Origin: Atriophallophorus winterbourni
Taxonomy: Eukaryota > Platyhelminthes > Trematoda > Plagiorchiida > Microphallidae
Reading direction: 5' to 3'
DNA: 64,000 nucleotides
NCBI GenBank assembly: GCA_013407085.1
Contig: JACCGJ010010473.1
Span: forward strand, 1 to 64,000
Part shown: piece by piece, positions 33,871 to 47,501 of the stretch
Numbering within the stretch: the first letter of the stretch is position 1
Layout of the letters: the number at the start of each line of letters is the position of its first letter
Notes under the pieces: generated by a model
Database searches by the model: none
What the model was told of the DNA's origin: nothing
Seen by the model: only the letters and a program-made list of their open reading frames with translations
Translations under genes and position numbers: made by a program

Positions 33871-35008
33871 CTTCCAAAATAAGGTTGATACATGATTAAC
33901 GTAGTTTTGAATCCATTCACAATTCTTCCTAGCAATGCTATGTTTTAATTTAAAGTTTATGTGTAAAAGTTATCCGAATTTGTATAAAAGATTATGCACA
34001 GCCATCATTATAATGGATAATTGGTTATTGTTTAGAATACAAAAGATGTTTCGACTTGTCAATATGGAAATTTCCCTATCAATGTGCCAAAATCTCAATT
34101 GTACTTGTACTTGAGAATGCCAAGCAGCCAACAATTGTCAGTATGATTATTTGAAGACATAAAAGCTTTGCATTTTTATCTATATTAGAAGACTATTATC
34201 AAATATTGAAAATCGCAAACCTCTCATATATTAACATCGAATAATATCTCGCTAAAAAAACAAATCTGAGTTTCGTACTGTTTTGTCTCATCGAAGAAAG
34301 CGGTAATGAATGTTAGTTTTGCGAGCGCAATATACTTTCTTTTAGAACGATTGATTATTTATAGCTAAAACGAAAGGCAAAATAATGTATCAATATAAAA
34401 TGAATTGAACTGCTTTTCTTATTCTAACGCGGAGTAAGTTCTTCCTTACCAGGAGAATCGGACAGCTGTAGATTCTAATAAATTGAGAGCAAAATTGTGC
34501 ACATATAATGATCAAGAAACCTTGGATAACAAAAGTTCTCGCATTGTTTCGTTTTCTAATATATTAAGTGTATAAGTCACACACGCATTGTTAAATTCGG
34601 ACTAGCTGTATTTTTTCCACAATCGCTGGTCTTGTGGCTTTCTTTCTAACAGGGATAACTTTAACGGCATCAGTACAGTTTATCTTTTAGTAGCATGGAT
34701 AAAAACCTGGTTTAGAGATACACATATTTGTGGAAAGATGTATAAAACCATCACCGTCTCTATGTTGGTTCACCTAAATAACATAGTGCACATAGCCTAC
34801 TTGAATTATAGGTTACATAGATTTCGTAAAACGAAACCCGATATTCAACCATAGAATCACATGGTGATTTGTGGTCGAGCACTCATGGCGCGTATTCATC
34901 TGATGTGTAGCTCACATTCCCCGAAATTCTGTAATAACTCGCACAAAAACTGATATTACTGTATCCTGCTGATGACAGCAAACACCGAGAAACCGCTAGT
35001 GGAGGGTA
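33871..35008. other. Spacer between copy B and the array, nothing recognised
   Basis: Single-copy in this window, AT-rich, no frame of 60 codons or more. Ends at 35008, where the array sequence TAATTTGTGTGGTATATG begins abruptly. Confidence 0.6.
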
Positions 35009-37697
35009 ATTTGTGTGGTATATGAACAACACATCATTTGTGTTACTCGTAAGTTCAAAAGTGTCAAGTGTCGCAACTGCTTAACACGTGTCACGCAAAA
35101 TGTGACAATTCAATAATCGCGGAGGTGATTGTGATCCTAAATATAGACAACATGCATAGCGCAGGCTAAATCTAAAGAGAATGATTAGAAACAAACGAGG
35201 GTTGGCCTGGTTTGACGCAAAACGCATGTTGATCTTAGAGCTGTGCCTACAAATAATAATGGATTCATTTAAAAGTCTATAAGAAGATGAGAACATATGG
35301 TGAGATGTAACACGAATAAAAATAGGAACATATAATCTTCAATACCAAGCAGACAAAAATATACATCTTGGCAGATCATTGGACGCTAGCGTTATATATC
35401 TACCAACGAATCTTGCGCAGCACTCTCTTATTCAAGTCTACACATTAATACAACGGATAGTCATTTTTATATCTCACCCTTAACACATCTAACATCAAAA
35501 TGATAATGAAGATCAAGCCATCTGTTCATGTGAAAAAATCCGAAAACATGTTCAGTGTAATCTGTATCGAAATTAACTAATCGAGCGAGTCAATATTTTC
35601 TAATAGACAGAGATACGACCTAGAACAATAGTCCAAACTCTGTCGGATGTTGCGTTTCGAATCCATCAGACCTACTTTTAGATAACGTTTGGTTCGCAAC
35701 CCATGCTCCTCATATTTCGATATAACACGTCCACATAATAAATTAACGATACATTGAAATGGATATGTGAACCGATATTTCAAAGTAGTAAATGGGACGT
35801 GATGTTTTTTAGTTTATTACTCGAATCTACGCAGAAAAAATACTGTTGGGAATGAAATGGATATTTTGATTTTCTTAAGGAGAGCATCCAGACTAGTTTA
35901 ATCTTTATAATCGTTTCAGAGGCTGTCTCTAGGGTGAAGGTCACCAAAAAAACAACAACACGAAAACACACAATTGCTTACCGTATCGAGAACGGAGGCA
36001 ACGCGGTAGTGTGTCGCTAAAAATTTCTTTAGTACACCCCTGCCATCAAGCTACCATGGTGATCGACTAAATATTCAAAACTCACTTTTCAATCAAGTGT
36101 AATGATAGACATATTCAGAGATACTTTCACACTGTACAGTGACGTCAGAAGAAGCAGATTAAAGACTGCCTGAGAAACAAAAGCTGAATCATAACCGTGT
36201 TAAAATAATGCAAACAAAAACTCAGAAAACAATTCAAATAACTATAAAACCCCGGCTTTTATGGAGTGGGATCAATATGCACTCAAAATAAATCATCTTC
36301 ACATACATTGTGTATATTCTATTGCGCAGTGTATTTTGAATAAACTACCGTGTTAGGCCATGTTTACCAAAGTCCCTTCGTGCCACTTTAAAAAAAAACT
36401 AAAACACCTGGAAAACAAATGACCAAAACATATATTTCGTATCGCAATATTCTTGTGCTTGTAACAATAAAAACTTTCTTCCCTACAAGGAAGCAAACAT
36501 TACAGTAGGGATTGTTTAACCAGTATAGAATTCCTAATCAATCATTGTTACAGGCTAAATCGTCCATTGAGAAAATAAAATGATCTGAGTCCATCGGCGA
36601 AAGTGAAATATCGAACTTAGTGTCGGTTAACTAACTGAATATGTTCTACATTTCGTTGTGGTTAAACACAAGTTTGTTTATTCTTGAAATTAGTTCTCGA
36701 TCTATGTGAAGTATACGGCCATTATCAATCAATTCATCGAATTGGATGTGGGAATGCTGTTTAAAATGAAAGCCGTGTTTTGGATTTCGATTTAGACCAA
36801 TCTGCAGTGAGAGATCGGAGTGAATATATTATAGGAGAAAACCAACAAATATTCTCTTTCATAGTACCTCATTGCTAATCCTGGAGAACGCAACGACACT
36901 AAACTGGATTCAACAATATTTCAAAATACATTTTGTTGCCATTACATATTTCCAGATGTAATAACACATGTCTGTAGATTTGAAGTTGAAAGTCGTCAGT
37001 TCGACCACTTACGATCGTTTCATTATTTACGGTCTTTTTTGTCATTATGCTTCACATGTGTTGCTGATGACTCCAGTTTTCCAGAAATAATTATGATTTG
37101 AATCACATTTTTTGAAAAAAAATATATATATGATTCGATTAATCATTCCTCCTAAAGACATTCTTTTCTCACAAGCTGCTATCTTTCGAGGTTTTAGAGA
37201 TGTTTGAGCGTTAGAAGTCTAGTTAACAAACTCGGTAATTAAAAAATTCAGGCAATCAACAGTTTTGCGTTCTAAGATCAGTAGCGCAGGCGATTAAAAC
37301 TTGGAAAAATCGTTAGAAAATTGCGTTAGTATGACATTGTTTCAATAGGTTGGTACGAACAACCTGTTCAATCTCATGAGCTCACAACCATGTAGACAAG
37401 GGTTTGTACATATGACTATGAACAAAAATTCACATTTGCTTTTTTCCATCATACACACACATTCTATGAAGGGTTTCGTTTCGTTACCCTTTATCAGGAA
37501 AGATCATTAATATCAGAATCAACATGTGCTCCAAATAGCAAAATAATAATAAACGAAAATGCGCATGTATGATCTGTAGAACATAGGTCCGATCAATGAT
37601 GTTAACTCAACTCCCAGACTTCTATACATATAGACATTTAGAAACATTGAAAATTAGAGAATCATTATTTTCGTCATGTTTTCTGCTGTTTTTCCAG

Positions 37698-37724
37698 ATA
37701 TTGTTGCACCTGTAACATCAACAA
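37698..37724 (+). CDS. 27-nt micro-exon (IVAPVTST), U3
   Basis: Same sequence and splice sites as in U2. Bridging codon to 38693 is AGT (Ser). Confidence 0.68.
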
Positions 37725-38692
37725 GTAAGTATGTCAGACAGCGTCGGATGATGTTGTACGAATAACCTATTCAATCCATTCGAACACATGATCATGAACT
37801 AAAGGCACACTTGCATGCATCTCCATCGACCACACACATTACACGACAGGTTTCGTGCTGTTTGCACTCATTAGAAAAGCACTGAAGGATCAGAGCCGCA
37901 TGCGCTTGAAATAGATGATGGAGATTAACATAAATTGCGTTTTTATGCCGCTGTTTGATAATGATACCTGCCCAATAAGGCATTTTGAGATAGGCCACAA
38001 TTATGTAAAATGTCTTATCAATTTTCCACAACAATAATTAGTGATATTGATATATTGCACAGTAAATTACCAGCGGAAAACATATAAAGATTTGAATAAC
38101 ACTATTGCACAAATGTATTAAGCGCATTGGTAATAATCTAACCTGAATCAATTCAACCACATTGAAGCATATAGCTGAATCGTTGGTGCATTTAGTCGCC
38201 ACGTTGCAAACAAACAAATAATGTTTTTCTCTTAACGTTTGAGAAACCTTAACACGTTTCTCTTGAAAAGATGAAAGATTCATACAATAACCGAAGTTTG
38301 TTTTGTTGCACCGTTATATGAACTCGTGGTGCACCTCTGACTGAGACTTAGTGAGCTAACGCGTTCAAAAGTAGAGCGTGGGTGTCATCAACGTTCGTTT
38401 GTGCACTCACAACTTTATGGCAAATGACATAAAAATCAACTAGTCTATGTTTAAGACCTATCCCCCATTCATAGTGCTGACAAATGTGACTGCAATCAGA
38501 TAGATCGGTTTTAGGATAAACGTTTGAATCTAAAAGACAAGGGTCTTTGTCAGTAAAAGGTAATATACTAAGTGGTGGTCAACCAGCATGACTAAATTTG
38601 AATTACAGCCCAAACATTTACAACTATATTGTTTAACGTTTCGTATGGATGACCACGACCAGTTTTAAATTGTATACCTATTTTGTATTCAG

Positions 38693-38733
38693 GTCAATAC
38701 ATTATTACTGATCACAGCGCCATACATTCGTGA
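38693..38733 (+). CDS. 3' terminal exon, U3
   Basis: Phase-1 frame QYIITDHSAIHS, TGA at 38731-38733. Confidence 0.55.
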
Positions 38734-41650
38734 AGAAATAACAAATGGCGATAATTCGAAGTAGAATACGATTCCGAAACGCTCAAATCTAACCGGAAGC
38801 ACAGGAAGAGTTTCTAGATTTTTGCCTCTCATCAGCTATGCGTATCTGCTGGACATTTCGCGTTTCGAACTAGTATTTGTGTAAACGGATGGCGCAATGG
38901 TCCTGTGCTCCCAGTGAGGTTTTAGCATTTCGAAGTGGTATTCTACTTCGAACTATCCTCGGATTGTAATGACTCTGATTCACAAATGGCGCTAATATTG
39001 ATCTTTTTCGAAGAAAACGAATATAAAATCAACTAGTATGTATGAGTTTAATAACAACTAATTACCTTTGCATTAATACCGTTTTCCAGATAGCTCCGTT
39101 CGCTATAATATAAGCCAGTCAATCTGACTAAAACTAGGATGATGTTTACTGCCCATTGTCTATATTTCCACATTGACTTGAACAGATCTTTGACCCGTAT
39201 TTGAAACTTGTTCCGCAAACGCTGAATGACGATTGAGGGATTGATATTTCACTTTTTGTCTGTGGCTGTGATTGGAACTGTTTTCAGTAGAATCGTTCGT
39301 AGTGTATTTCGTAAAACAGATTATCAAAAGTAGACTTAAAACAAACCGTGCAGTATCGGTTTACTTAACTCTTTGGCTTACAATCCCGGTTAGATTGTGT
39401 CGTGAAAATGAATAAAATAAGCTTGCTAAAAATAAGCTGTTGTTCGCGAACCATGTGTTAACTGTGAGATAGTGGTTACTAGTCTGTCACTTGTCTAAAA
39501 TGCCTAAAACGTATCACGGAAATTATGAGAAATTTTTGATCGCGGATGCGACATCGATCCTAAATGATAAAAAAATGTTTTACATGCTGAGTTTGTGAAG
39601 TTGGATTGAAAGAACAAAAACGTAGGTTGATCAGCTAGAAACATTGTTATGCATTACAAGCTCGAGGATTGTATATTGAGCTTATAGCTGTGCATACAAA
39701 AATAAAGGCATCAATTGTAATTTTAGTAGAAGAAGAGAACTTTTGGTTTACCAGTTAAACCACCGAAAACTCAAACATTTAGTGTCTAATGCAAATCAGA
39801 CAAAATAATTTGTGTGGTATATGAACAACACATCATTTGTGTTACTCGTAAGTTCAAAAGTGTCAAGTGTCGCAACTGCTCAACACGTGTCACGCAAAAT
39901 GTGACAATTCAATAATCGTGGAGGTGATTGTGATCCTAAATATAGACAGCATGCATAGCGCAGGCTAAATTTAAAGAGAATGATTAGAAACAAACGAGGG
40001 TTGGCCTGGTTTGACGCAAAACGCATGTTGCCTACAAATAATAATGGATTCATTTAAAAGTCTATAAGAAGATGAGAACATATGGTGAGATGTAACACGA
40101 ATAAAAATAGGAACATATAATCTTCAATACCAAGCAGACAAAAATATACATCTTGGCAGATCATTGGACGCTAACGTTATATATCTACCAATAAATCTTG
40201 CGCAGCACTCTTTTATTCAAGTCTACACATTAATACAACGGATAGTCATATTTATATCTCACCTTAACACATCTAACATCAAAATGATAATGAAGATCAA
40301 GCCATCTGTTCATGTGAAAAAATCCGAAAACATGTTCAGTGTAATCTGTATCGAAATTAACTAATCGAGCGAGTCAATATTTTCTAATAGACAGAGATAC
40401 GACCTAGAACAATAGACCAACCTCTGTCGGATGATGCCTTCCGAATCCATCAGACCTACTTCCAGAAAACTTTTGGTTCGCTACCCATGCTCCTCATATT
40501 TCGATATAACACGTCCACATAATACATTAACGATACATTGAAATGGATATGTGAACCGATATTTTAAAAGTAGTAAATGGGACTAACTGAATATGTTCTA
40601 CATTTCGTTGTGGTTAAACACAAGTTTGTTCATTCTTGAAATTAGTTATCAATCTATGTGAAGTATACGGCCATTATCAATCAATTCATCGAATTGGATG
40701 TGGGAATGCTGTTTAAAATGGAAGCCGTGTTTTGGATTTCGATTTAGACCAATCTGCAATGAGAGATCGGAGTGAATATATTATAGGAGAAAACCAACAA
40801 ATATTCTCTTTCATAGTACCTCATTGCTAATCCTGGAGAACGCAACGACACTAAACTGGATTCAACAATATTTCAAAATACATTTTGTTGCCATTACATA
40901 TTTCCAGATGTAATAACACATGTCTGTAGATTTGAAGTTGAAAGTCGTCAGTTCGACCACTTACGATCGTTTCATTATTTACGGTCTTTTTTGTCATTAT
41001 GCTTCACATGTGTTGCTGATGACTCCAGTTTTCCAGAAATAATTATGATTTGAATCACATTTTTTTGAGAAAAACATATATATGGTTCGATTAATCATTC
41101 CTTCCAAAGACATTCTTTTCTCACAAGCTGCTATCTTTCGAGGTTTTAGAGATGTTTGAGCGTTAGAAGTCTAGTTAACAAACTCGGTAATTAAAAAATT
41201 CAGGCAATCAACAGTTTTGCGTTCTAAGATCAGTAGCGCAGGCGATTGAAACTTGGAAAAAATCGTTAGAAAATTGCGTTAGTATGACATTGTTTCAATA
41301 GGTTGGTACGAACAACCTGTTCAATCTCATGAGCTCACAACCATGTAGACAAGGGTTTGTACATATGACTATGAACAAAAATTCACATTTGCTTTTTTCC
41401 ATCATACACACACATTCTATGAAGGATTTCGTTTCGTTACCCTTTATCAGGAAAGATCATTAATATCAGAATCAACATGTGCTCCAAATAGCAAAATAAT
41501 AATAAACGAAAATGCGCATGTATGATCTGTAGAACATAGGTCCGATCAATGATGTTAACTCAACTCCCAGACTTCTATACATATAGACATTTAGAAACAT
41601 TGAAAATTAGAGAATCATTATTTTCGTCATGTTTTCTGCTGTTTTTCCAG

Positions 41651-41677
41651 ATATTGTTGCACCTGTAACATCAACAA
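41651..41677 (+). CDS. 27-nt micro-exon (IVAPVTST), U4
   Basis: Unchanged exon and splice sites; shows that the missing ~830-base segment is not needed to preserve it. Confidence 0.68.
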
Positions 41678-42645
41678 GTAAGTATGTCAGACAGCGTCGG
41701 ATGATGTTGTACGAATAACCTATTCAATCCATTCGAACACATGATCATGAACTAAAGGCACACTTGCATGCATCTCCATCGACCACACACATTACACGAC
41801 AGGTTTCGTGCTGTTTGCACTCATTAGAAAAGCACTGAAGGATCAGAGCCGCATGCGCTTGAAATAGATGATGGAGATTAACATAAATTGCGTTTTTATG
41901 CCGCTGTTTGATAATGATACCTGCCCAATAAGGCATTTTGAGATAGGCCACAATTATGTAAAATGTCTTATCAATTTCCCACAACAATAATTAGTGATAT
42001 TGATATATTGCACAGTAAATTACCAGCGGAAAACATATAAAGATTTGAATAACACTATTGCACAAATGTATTAAGCGCATTGGTAATAATCTAACCTGAA
42101 TCAATTCAACCACATTGAAGCATATAGCTGAATCGTTGGTGCATTTAGTCGCCACGTTGCAAACAAACAAATAATGTTTTTCTCTTAACGTTTGAGAAAC
42201 CTTAACACGTTTCTCTTGAAAAGATGAAAGATTCATACAATAACCGAAGTTTGTTTTGTTGCACCGTTATATGAACTCGTGGTGCACCTCTGACTGAGAC
42301 TTAGTGAGCTAACGCGTTCAAAAGTAGAGCGTGGGTGTCATCAACGTTCGTTTGTGCACTCACAACTTTATGGCAAATGACATAAAAATCAACTAGTCTA
42401 TGTTTAAGACCTATCCCCCATTCATAATGCTGAAAAATGTGACTGCAAACAGATAGATCGGTTTTAGGATAAACGTTTGAATCTAAAAGACAAGGGTCTT
42501 TGTCAGTAAAAGGTAATATACTAAGTGGTGGTCAACCAGCATGACTAAATTTGAATTACAGCCCAAACATTTACAACTATATTGTTTAACGTTTCGTATG
42601 GATGACCACGACCAGTTTTAAATTGTATACCTATTTTGTATTCAG

Positions 42646-42686
42646 GTCAATACATTATTACTGATCACAGCGCCATACATTCGTGA
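42646..42686 (+). CDS. 3' terminal exon, U4
   Basis: QYIITDHSAIHS, TGA at 42684-42686. Confidence 0.55.
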
Positions 42687-45600
42687 AAAAATAACAAATG
42701 GCGATAATTCGAAGTAGAATACCATTCCGAAACGCTCAAATCTAACCGGAAGCACAGGAAGAGTTTCTAGGTTTTTGCCTCTCATCAGCTATGCGTATCT
42801 GCTGGACATTTTGCGTTTCGAACTAGTATTTGTGTAAACGGATGGCGCAATGGTCCTGTGCTCCCAGTGAGGTTTTAGCGTTTCGAAGTGGTATTCTACT
42901 TCGAACTATCCTGGATTGTAATGACTTTGATTCACAAATGGCGCTAATGTTGATCTTTTTCGAAGAAAACGAATATAAAATCAACTAGTATGTATGAGTT
43001 TAATAACAACTAATTACCTTTGCATTAATACCGTTTTCCAGATAGCTCCGTTCGCTATAATATAAGCCAGTCAATCTGACTAAAACTAGGATGATGTTTA
43101 CTGCCCATTGTCTATATTTCCACATTGACTTGAACAGAGATTTGACCCGTATTTGAAACTTGTTCCGCAAACGCTGAATCACGATTGAGGGATTGATATT
43201 TCACTTTTTGTCTGTGGCTGTGATTGGAACTGTTTTCAGTAGAATCGTTCGTAGTGTATTTCGTAAAACAGATTATCAAAAGTAGACTTAAAACAAACCG
43301 TGCAGTATCGGTTTACTTAACTCTTTGACTTACAATTCCGGTTAGATTGTGTCGTGAAAATGAATAAAATAAGCTTGCTAAAAATACGCTGCTGTTCGCG
43401 AACCATGTGTTAACTGTGAGATAGTGGTTACTAGTCTGTCACGTGTCTGAAATGCCTAAACCGTATCACGGAAATTATGAGAAATTTTTGATCGCAGATG
43501 CGACATCGATCCTAAATGATAAAAAAATGTTTTACATGCTGAGTTTGTGAAGTTGGATTAAAAGAACAAAAACGTAGGTTGATCAGCTAGAAACATTGTT
43601 ATGCATTACAAGCTCGAGGATTGTACATTGAGCTTATAGCTGTGCATACAAAAATAAAGGCATCAATTGTAATTTTAGTAGAAGAAGAGAACTTTTGGTT
43701 TACCAATTAAACCACCGAAAACTCAAAAATTTAGTGTCTAATGCAAATCAGACAAAATAATTTGTGTGGTATATGAACAACACATCATTTGTGTTACTCG
43801 TAAGTTCAAAAGTGTCAAGTGTCGCAACTGCTCAACACGTGTCACGCAAAATGTGACAATTCAATAATCGTGGAGGTGATTGTGATCCTAAATATAGACA
43901 ACATGCATAGCGCAGGCTAAATCTAAAGAGAATGATTAGAAACAAACGAGGGTTGGCCTGGTTTGACGCAAAACGCATGTTGATCTTAGAGCTGTGCCTA
44001 CAAATAATAATGAATTCATTTAAAAGTCTATAAGAAGATGAGAACATATGGTGAGATGTAACACGAATAAAAAAAGGAACATTTAATCTTCAATACCAAG
44101 GAGACATAAATATACATCTCGGCAGATCATTGGACGCTAACGTTATATATCTACCAATGAATCTTGCGCAGCACTCTCTTATTCAAGTCTACACATTAAT
44201 ACAACGGATAGTCATTTTTATATCTCACCTAACACATCTAACATCAAAATGATAATGAAGATCAAGCCATCTGTTCATGTGAAAAAATCCGAAAACATGT
44301 TCTGTGTAATCTGTATCGAAATTAACTAATCGAGCGAGTCAATATTTTCTAATAGACAGAGATACGACCTAGAACAATAGACCAACCTCTGTCGAATGAT
44401 GCGTTCCGAATCCATCAGACCTACTTCCAGAAAACTTTGGTTCGCTACCCATGCTCCTCATATTTCGATACAACACGTCCACATAATACATTAACGACAC
44501 ATTGAAATGGATATGTGAACCAATATTTCAAAGTAGTAAATGGGACGTGATGTTTTTTAGTTTATTACTCGAATCTACGCAGAGAAAATACTGTTGGGAA
44601 TAAAATGGATATTTTGATTTTCTTAAGGAGAGCATCCAGACTAGTTTAATCTTTATAATCGTTTCAGAGGCTGTCTCTAGGGTGAAGGTCACCAAAAAAC
44701 AACAACACGAAAACACACAATTGCTTACCGTATCGAGAACGGAGGCAACGCGGTAGTGTGTCGCCAAAAAATTCTTTAGTACACCCCTGCCATCAAGCTA
44801 CCATGGTGATCGACTAAATATTCAAAACTCACTTTTCAATCAAGTGTAATGATAGACATATTCAGAGATACTTTCACACTGTACAGTGACGTCAGAAGAA
44901 GCAGATTAAAGACTGCCTGAGAAACAAAAGCTGAAGCATAACCGTGTTAAAAATAATGCAAACAAAAACTCAGAAAACAATTCAAATAACTACAACGCCC
45001 CGGCTTTCTGGGAGTGGGATCAATATACACTCAAAATAAATGATCTTTACATACATTGTGTATATTCTATTGCGCAGTGTATTTTGAACAAACTACCGTG
45101 TTAGGCCATTTTTACCAAAGTCCCTTCGTGCCACTTTTAAAAAAAACTAAAACACCTGGAAAACAAATGACCAAAACATATATTTCGTATCGCAATGTTC
45201 TTGTGCTTGTAACAATGAAAACTTTCTTCCCTACAAGAAAGCAAACATTACAGTAGGGATTGTTTAACCAGTATACAATTCCTAATCAATCATTGTTCCA
45301 TGCTAAATCGTCCATTGAGAAAATAAAATGCTCTGAGTCTATCGGCGAAAGTGAAATATCGAACTTAGTGTCGGTTGACTAACTGAATATGTTCTACATT
45401 TCGTTGTGGTTAAACACAAGTTTGTTCATTCTTGAAATTAGTTCTCGATCTATGTGAAGTATACGGCCATTATCAATCAATTCATCGAATTGGATGTGGG
45501 AATGCTGTTTAAAATGGAAGCCGTGTTTTGGATTTCGATTTAGACCAATCTGCAATGAGAGATCGGAGTGAATATATTATAAGAGAAAACCAACAAATAT

Positions 45601-46445
45601 TCTCTTTCATAGTACCTCATTGCTAATCCTGGAGAACGCAACGACACTAAACTGGATTCAACAATATTTCAAAATACATTTTGTTGCCATTACATATTTC
45701 CAGATGTAATAACACATGTCTGTAGATTTGAAGTTGAAAGTCGTCAGTTCGACCACTTACGATCGTTTCATTATTTACGGTCTTTTTTGTCATTATGCTT
45801 CACATGTGTTGCTGATGACTCCAGTTTTCCAGAAATAATTATGATTTGAATCACGTTTTTCGAAAAAAACATATCTATGAGTTCGATTAATCATTCCTCC
45901 TAAAGACATTCTTTTCTCACAAGCTGCTATCTTTCGAGGTTTTAGAGATGTTTGAGCGTTAGAAGTCTAGTTAACAAACTCGGTAATTAAAAAATTCAGG
46001 CAATCAACAGTTTTGCGTTCTAAGATCAGTAGCGCAGGCGATTAAAACTTGGAAAAATCGTTAGAAAATTGCGTTAGTATGACATTGTTTCAATAGGTTG
46101 GTACGAACAACCTGTTCAATCTCATGAGCTCACAACCATGTAGACAAGGGTTTGTACATATGACAATGAACAAAAATTCACATTTGCTTTTTTCCAGCAT
46201 ACACACACATTCTATGAAGGATTTCGTTTCGTTACCCTTTATCAGGAAAGATCATTAATATCAGAATCAACATGTGCTCTAAATAGCAAAATGATAATAA
46301 ACGAAAATGCGCATGTATGATCTGTAGAACATAGGTCCGATCAATGATGTTAACTCAACTCCCAGACTTCTATACATATAGACATTTAGAAACATTGAAA
46401 ATTAGAGAATCATTATTTTCGTCATGTTTTCTGCTGTTTTTCCAG

Positions 46446-46472
46446 ATATTGTTGCACCTGTAACATCAACAG
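46446..46472 (+). CDS. 27-nt micro-exon (IVAPVTST), U5, G-ending
   Basis: Last base is G instead of A, so the donor context becomes CAG|gtaagt (closer to consensus) and the bridging codon to 47440 becomes GGT (Gly) instead of AGT (Ser). Confidence 0.68.
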
Positions 46473-47439
46473 GTAAGTATGTTAGACAGCGTCGGATGAA
46501 GTTGTACGAATAACCTATTCAATCCATTCGAACACATGATCATGAACTAAAGGCACACTTGCATGCATCTCCATCGACCACACACATTACACGACAGGTT
46601 TCGTGCTGTTTGCACTCATTAGAAAAGCACTGAAGGATCAGAGCCGCATGCGCTTGAAATGAAATGATGGAGATTAACATAAATTGCGTTTTTATGCCGC
46701 TGTTTGATAATGATACCTGCCCAATAAGGCATTTTGAGATAGGCCACAATTATGTAAAATGTCTTATCAATTTCCCACAACAATAATTAGTGATATTGAT
46801 ATATTGCACAGTAAATTACCAGCGGAAAACATATCAGATTTGAATAACACTATTGCACAAATGTATTAAGCGCATTGGTAATAATCTAACCTGAATCAAT
46901 TCAACCACATTGAAGCATATAGCTGAATCGTTGGTGCATTTAGTCGCCACGTTGCAAACAAACAAATAATGTTTTTCTCTTAACGTTTGAGAAACCTTAA
47001 CACGTTTCTCTTGAAAAGATGAAAGATTCATACAATAACCGAAGTTTGTTTTGTTGCACCGTTATATGAACTCGTGGTGCACCTCTGACTGAGACTTAGT
47101 GAGCTAACGCGTTCAAAAGTAGAGCGTGGGTGTCATCAACGTTCGTTTGTGCACTCACAACTTTATGGCAAATGACATAAAAATCAACTAGTCTATGTTT
47201 AAGACCTATCCCCCATTCATAGTGCTGACAAATGTGACTGCAATCAGATAGATCGGTTTTAGGATAAACGTTTGAATCTAAAAGACAAGGGTCTTTGTCA
47301 GTAAAGGTAATATACTAAGTGGTGGTCAACCAGCATGACTAAATTTGAATTACAGCCCAAACATTTACAACTATATTGTTTAACGTTTCGTATGGATGAC
47401 CACGACCAGTTTTAAATTGTATACCTATTTTGTATTCAG

Positions 47440-47501
47440 GTCAATACATTATTACTGATCACAGCGCCATACATTCGTCTAAAAATAACAAATGGCGATA
47501 A
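47440..47501 (+). CDS. 3' terminal exon, read-through form, U5
   Basis: As in U1 the TGA is replaced by TCT; the frame extends SKNNKWR to TAA at 47499-47501. Confidence 0.52.

Larger units (their letters stand above)
35009..39805 (+). repeat. Tandem unit U3 (4797 bp)
   Basis: First unit of the right-hand array, full length. It starts exactly at the array-specific ~330-base block, so this block's edge is the array boundary. Inverted-repeat pair at 38755-38952. Confidence 0.9.
39806..43757 (+). repeat. Tandem unit U4 (3952 bp, short form)
   Basis: Lacks the ~830-base segment; junction near 40583. Shares with U1 the variants GACTTACAATTCCGG and AAATACGCTGCTG near its 3' end, so U1 and U4 are each other's closest copies. 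Inverted-repeat pair at 42708-42905. Confidence 0.9.
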
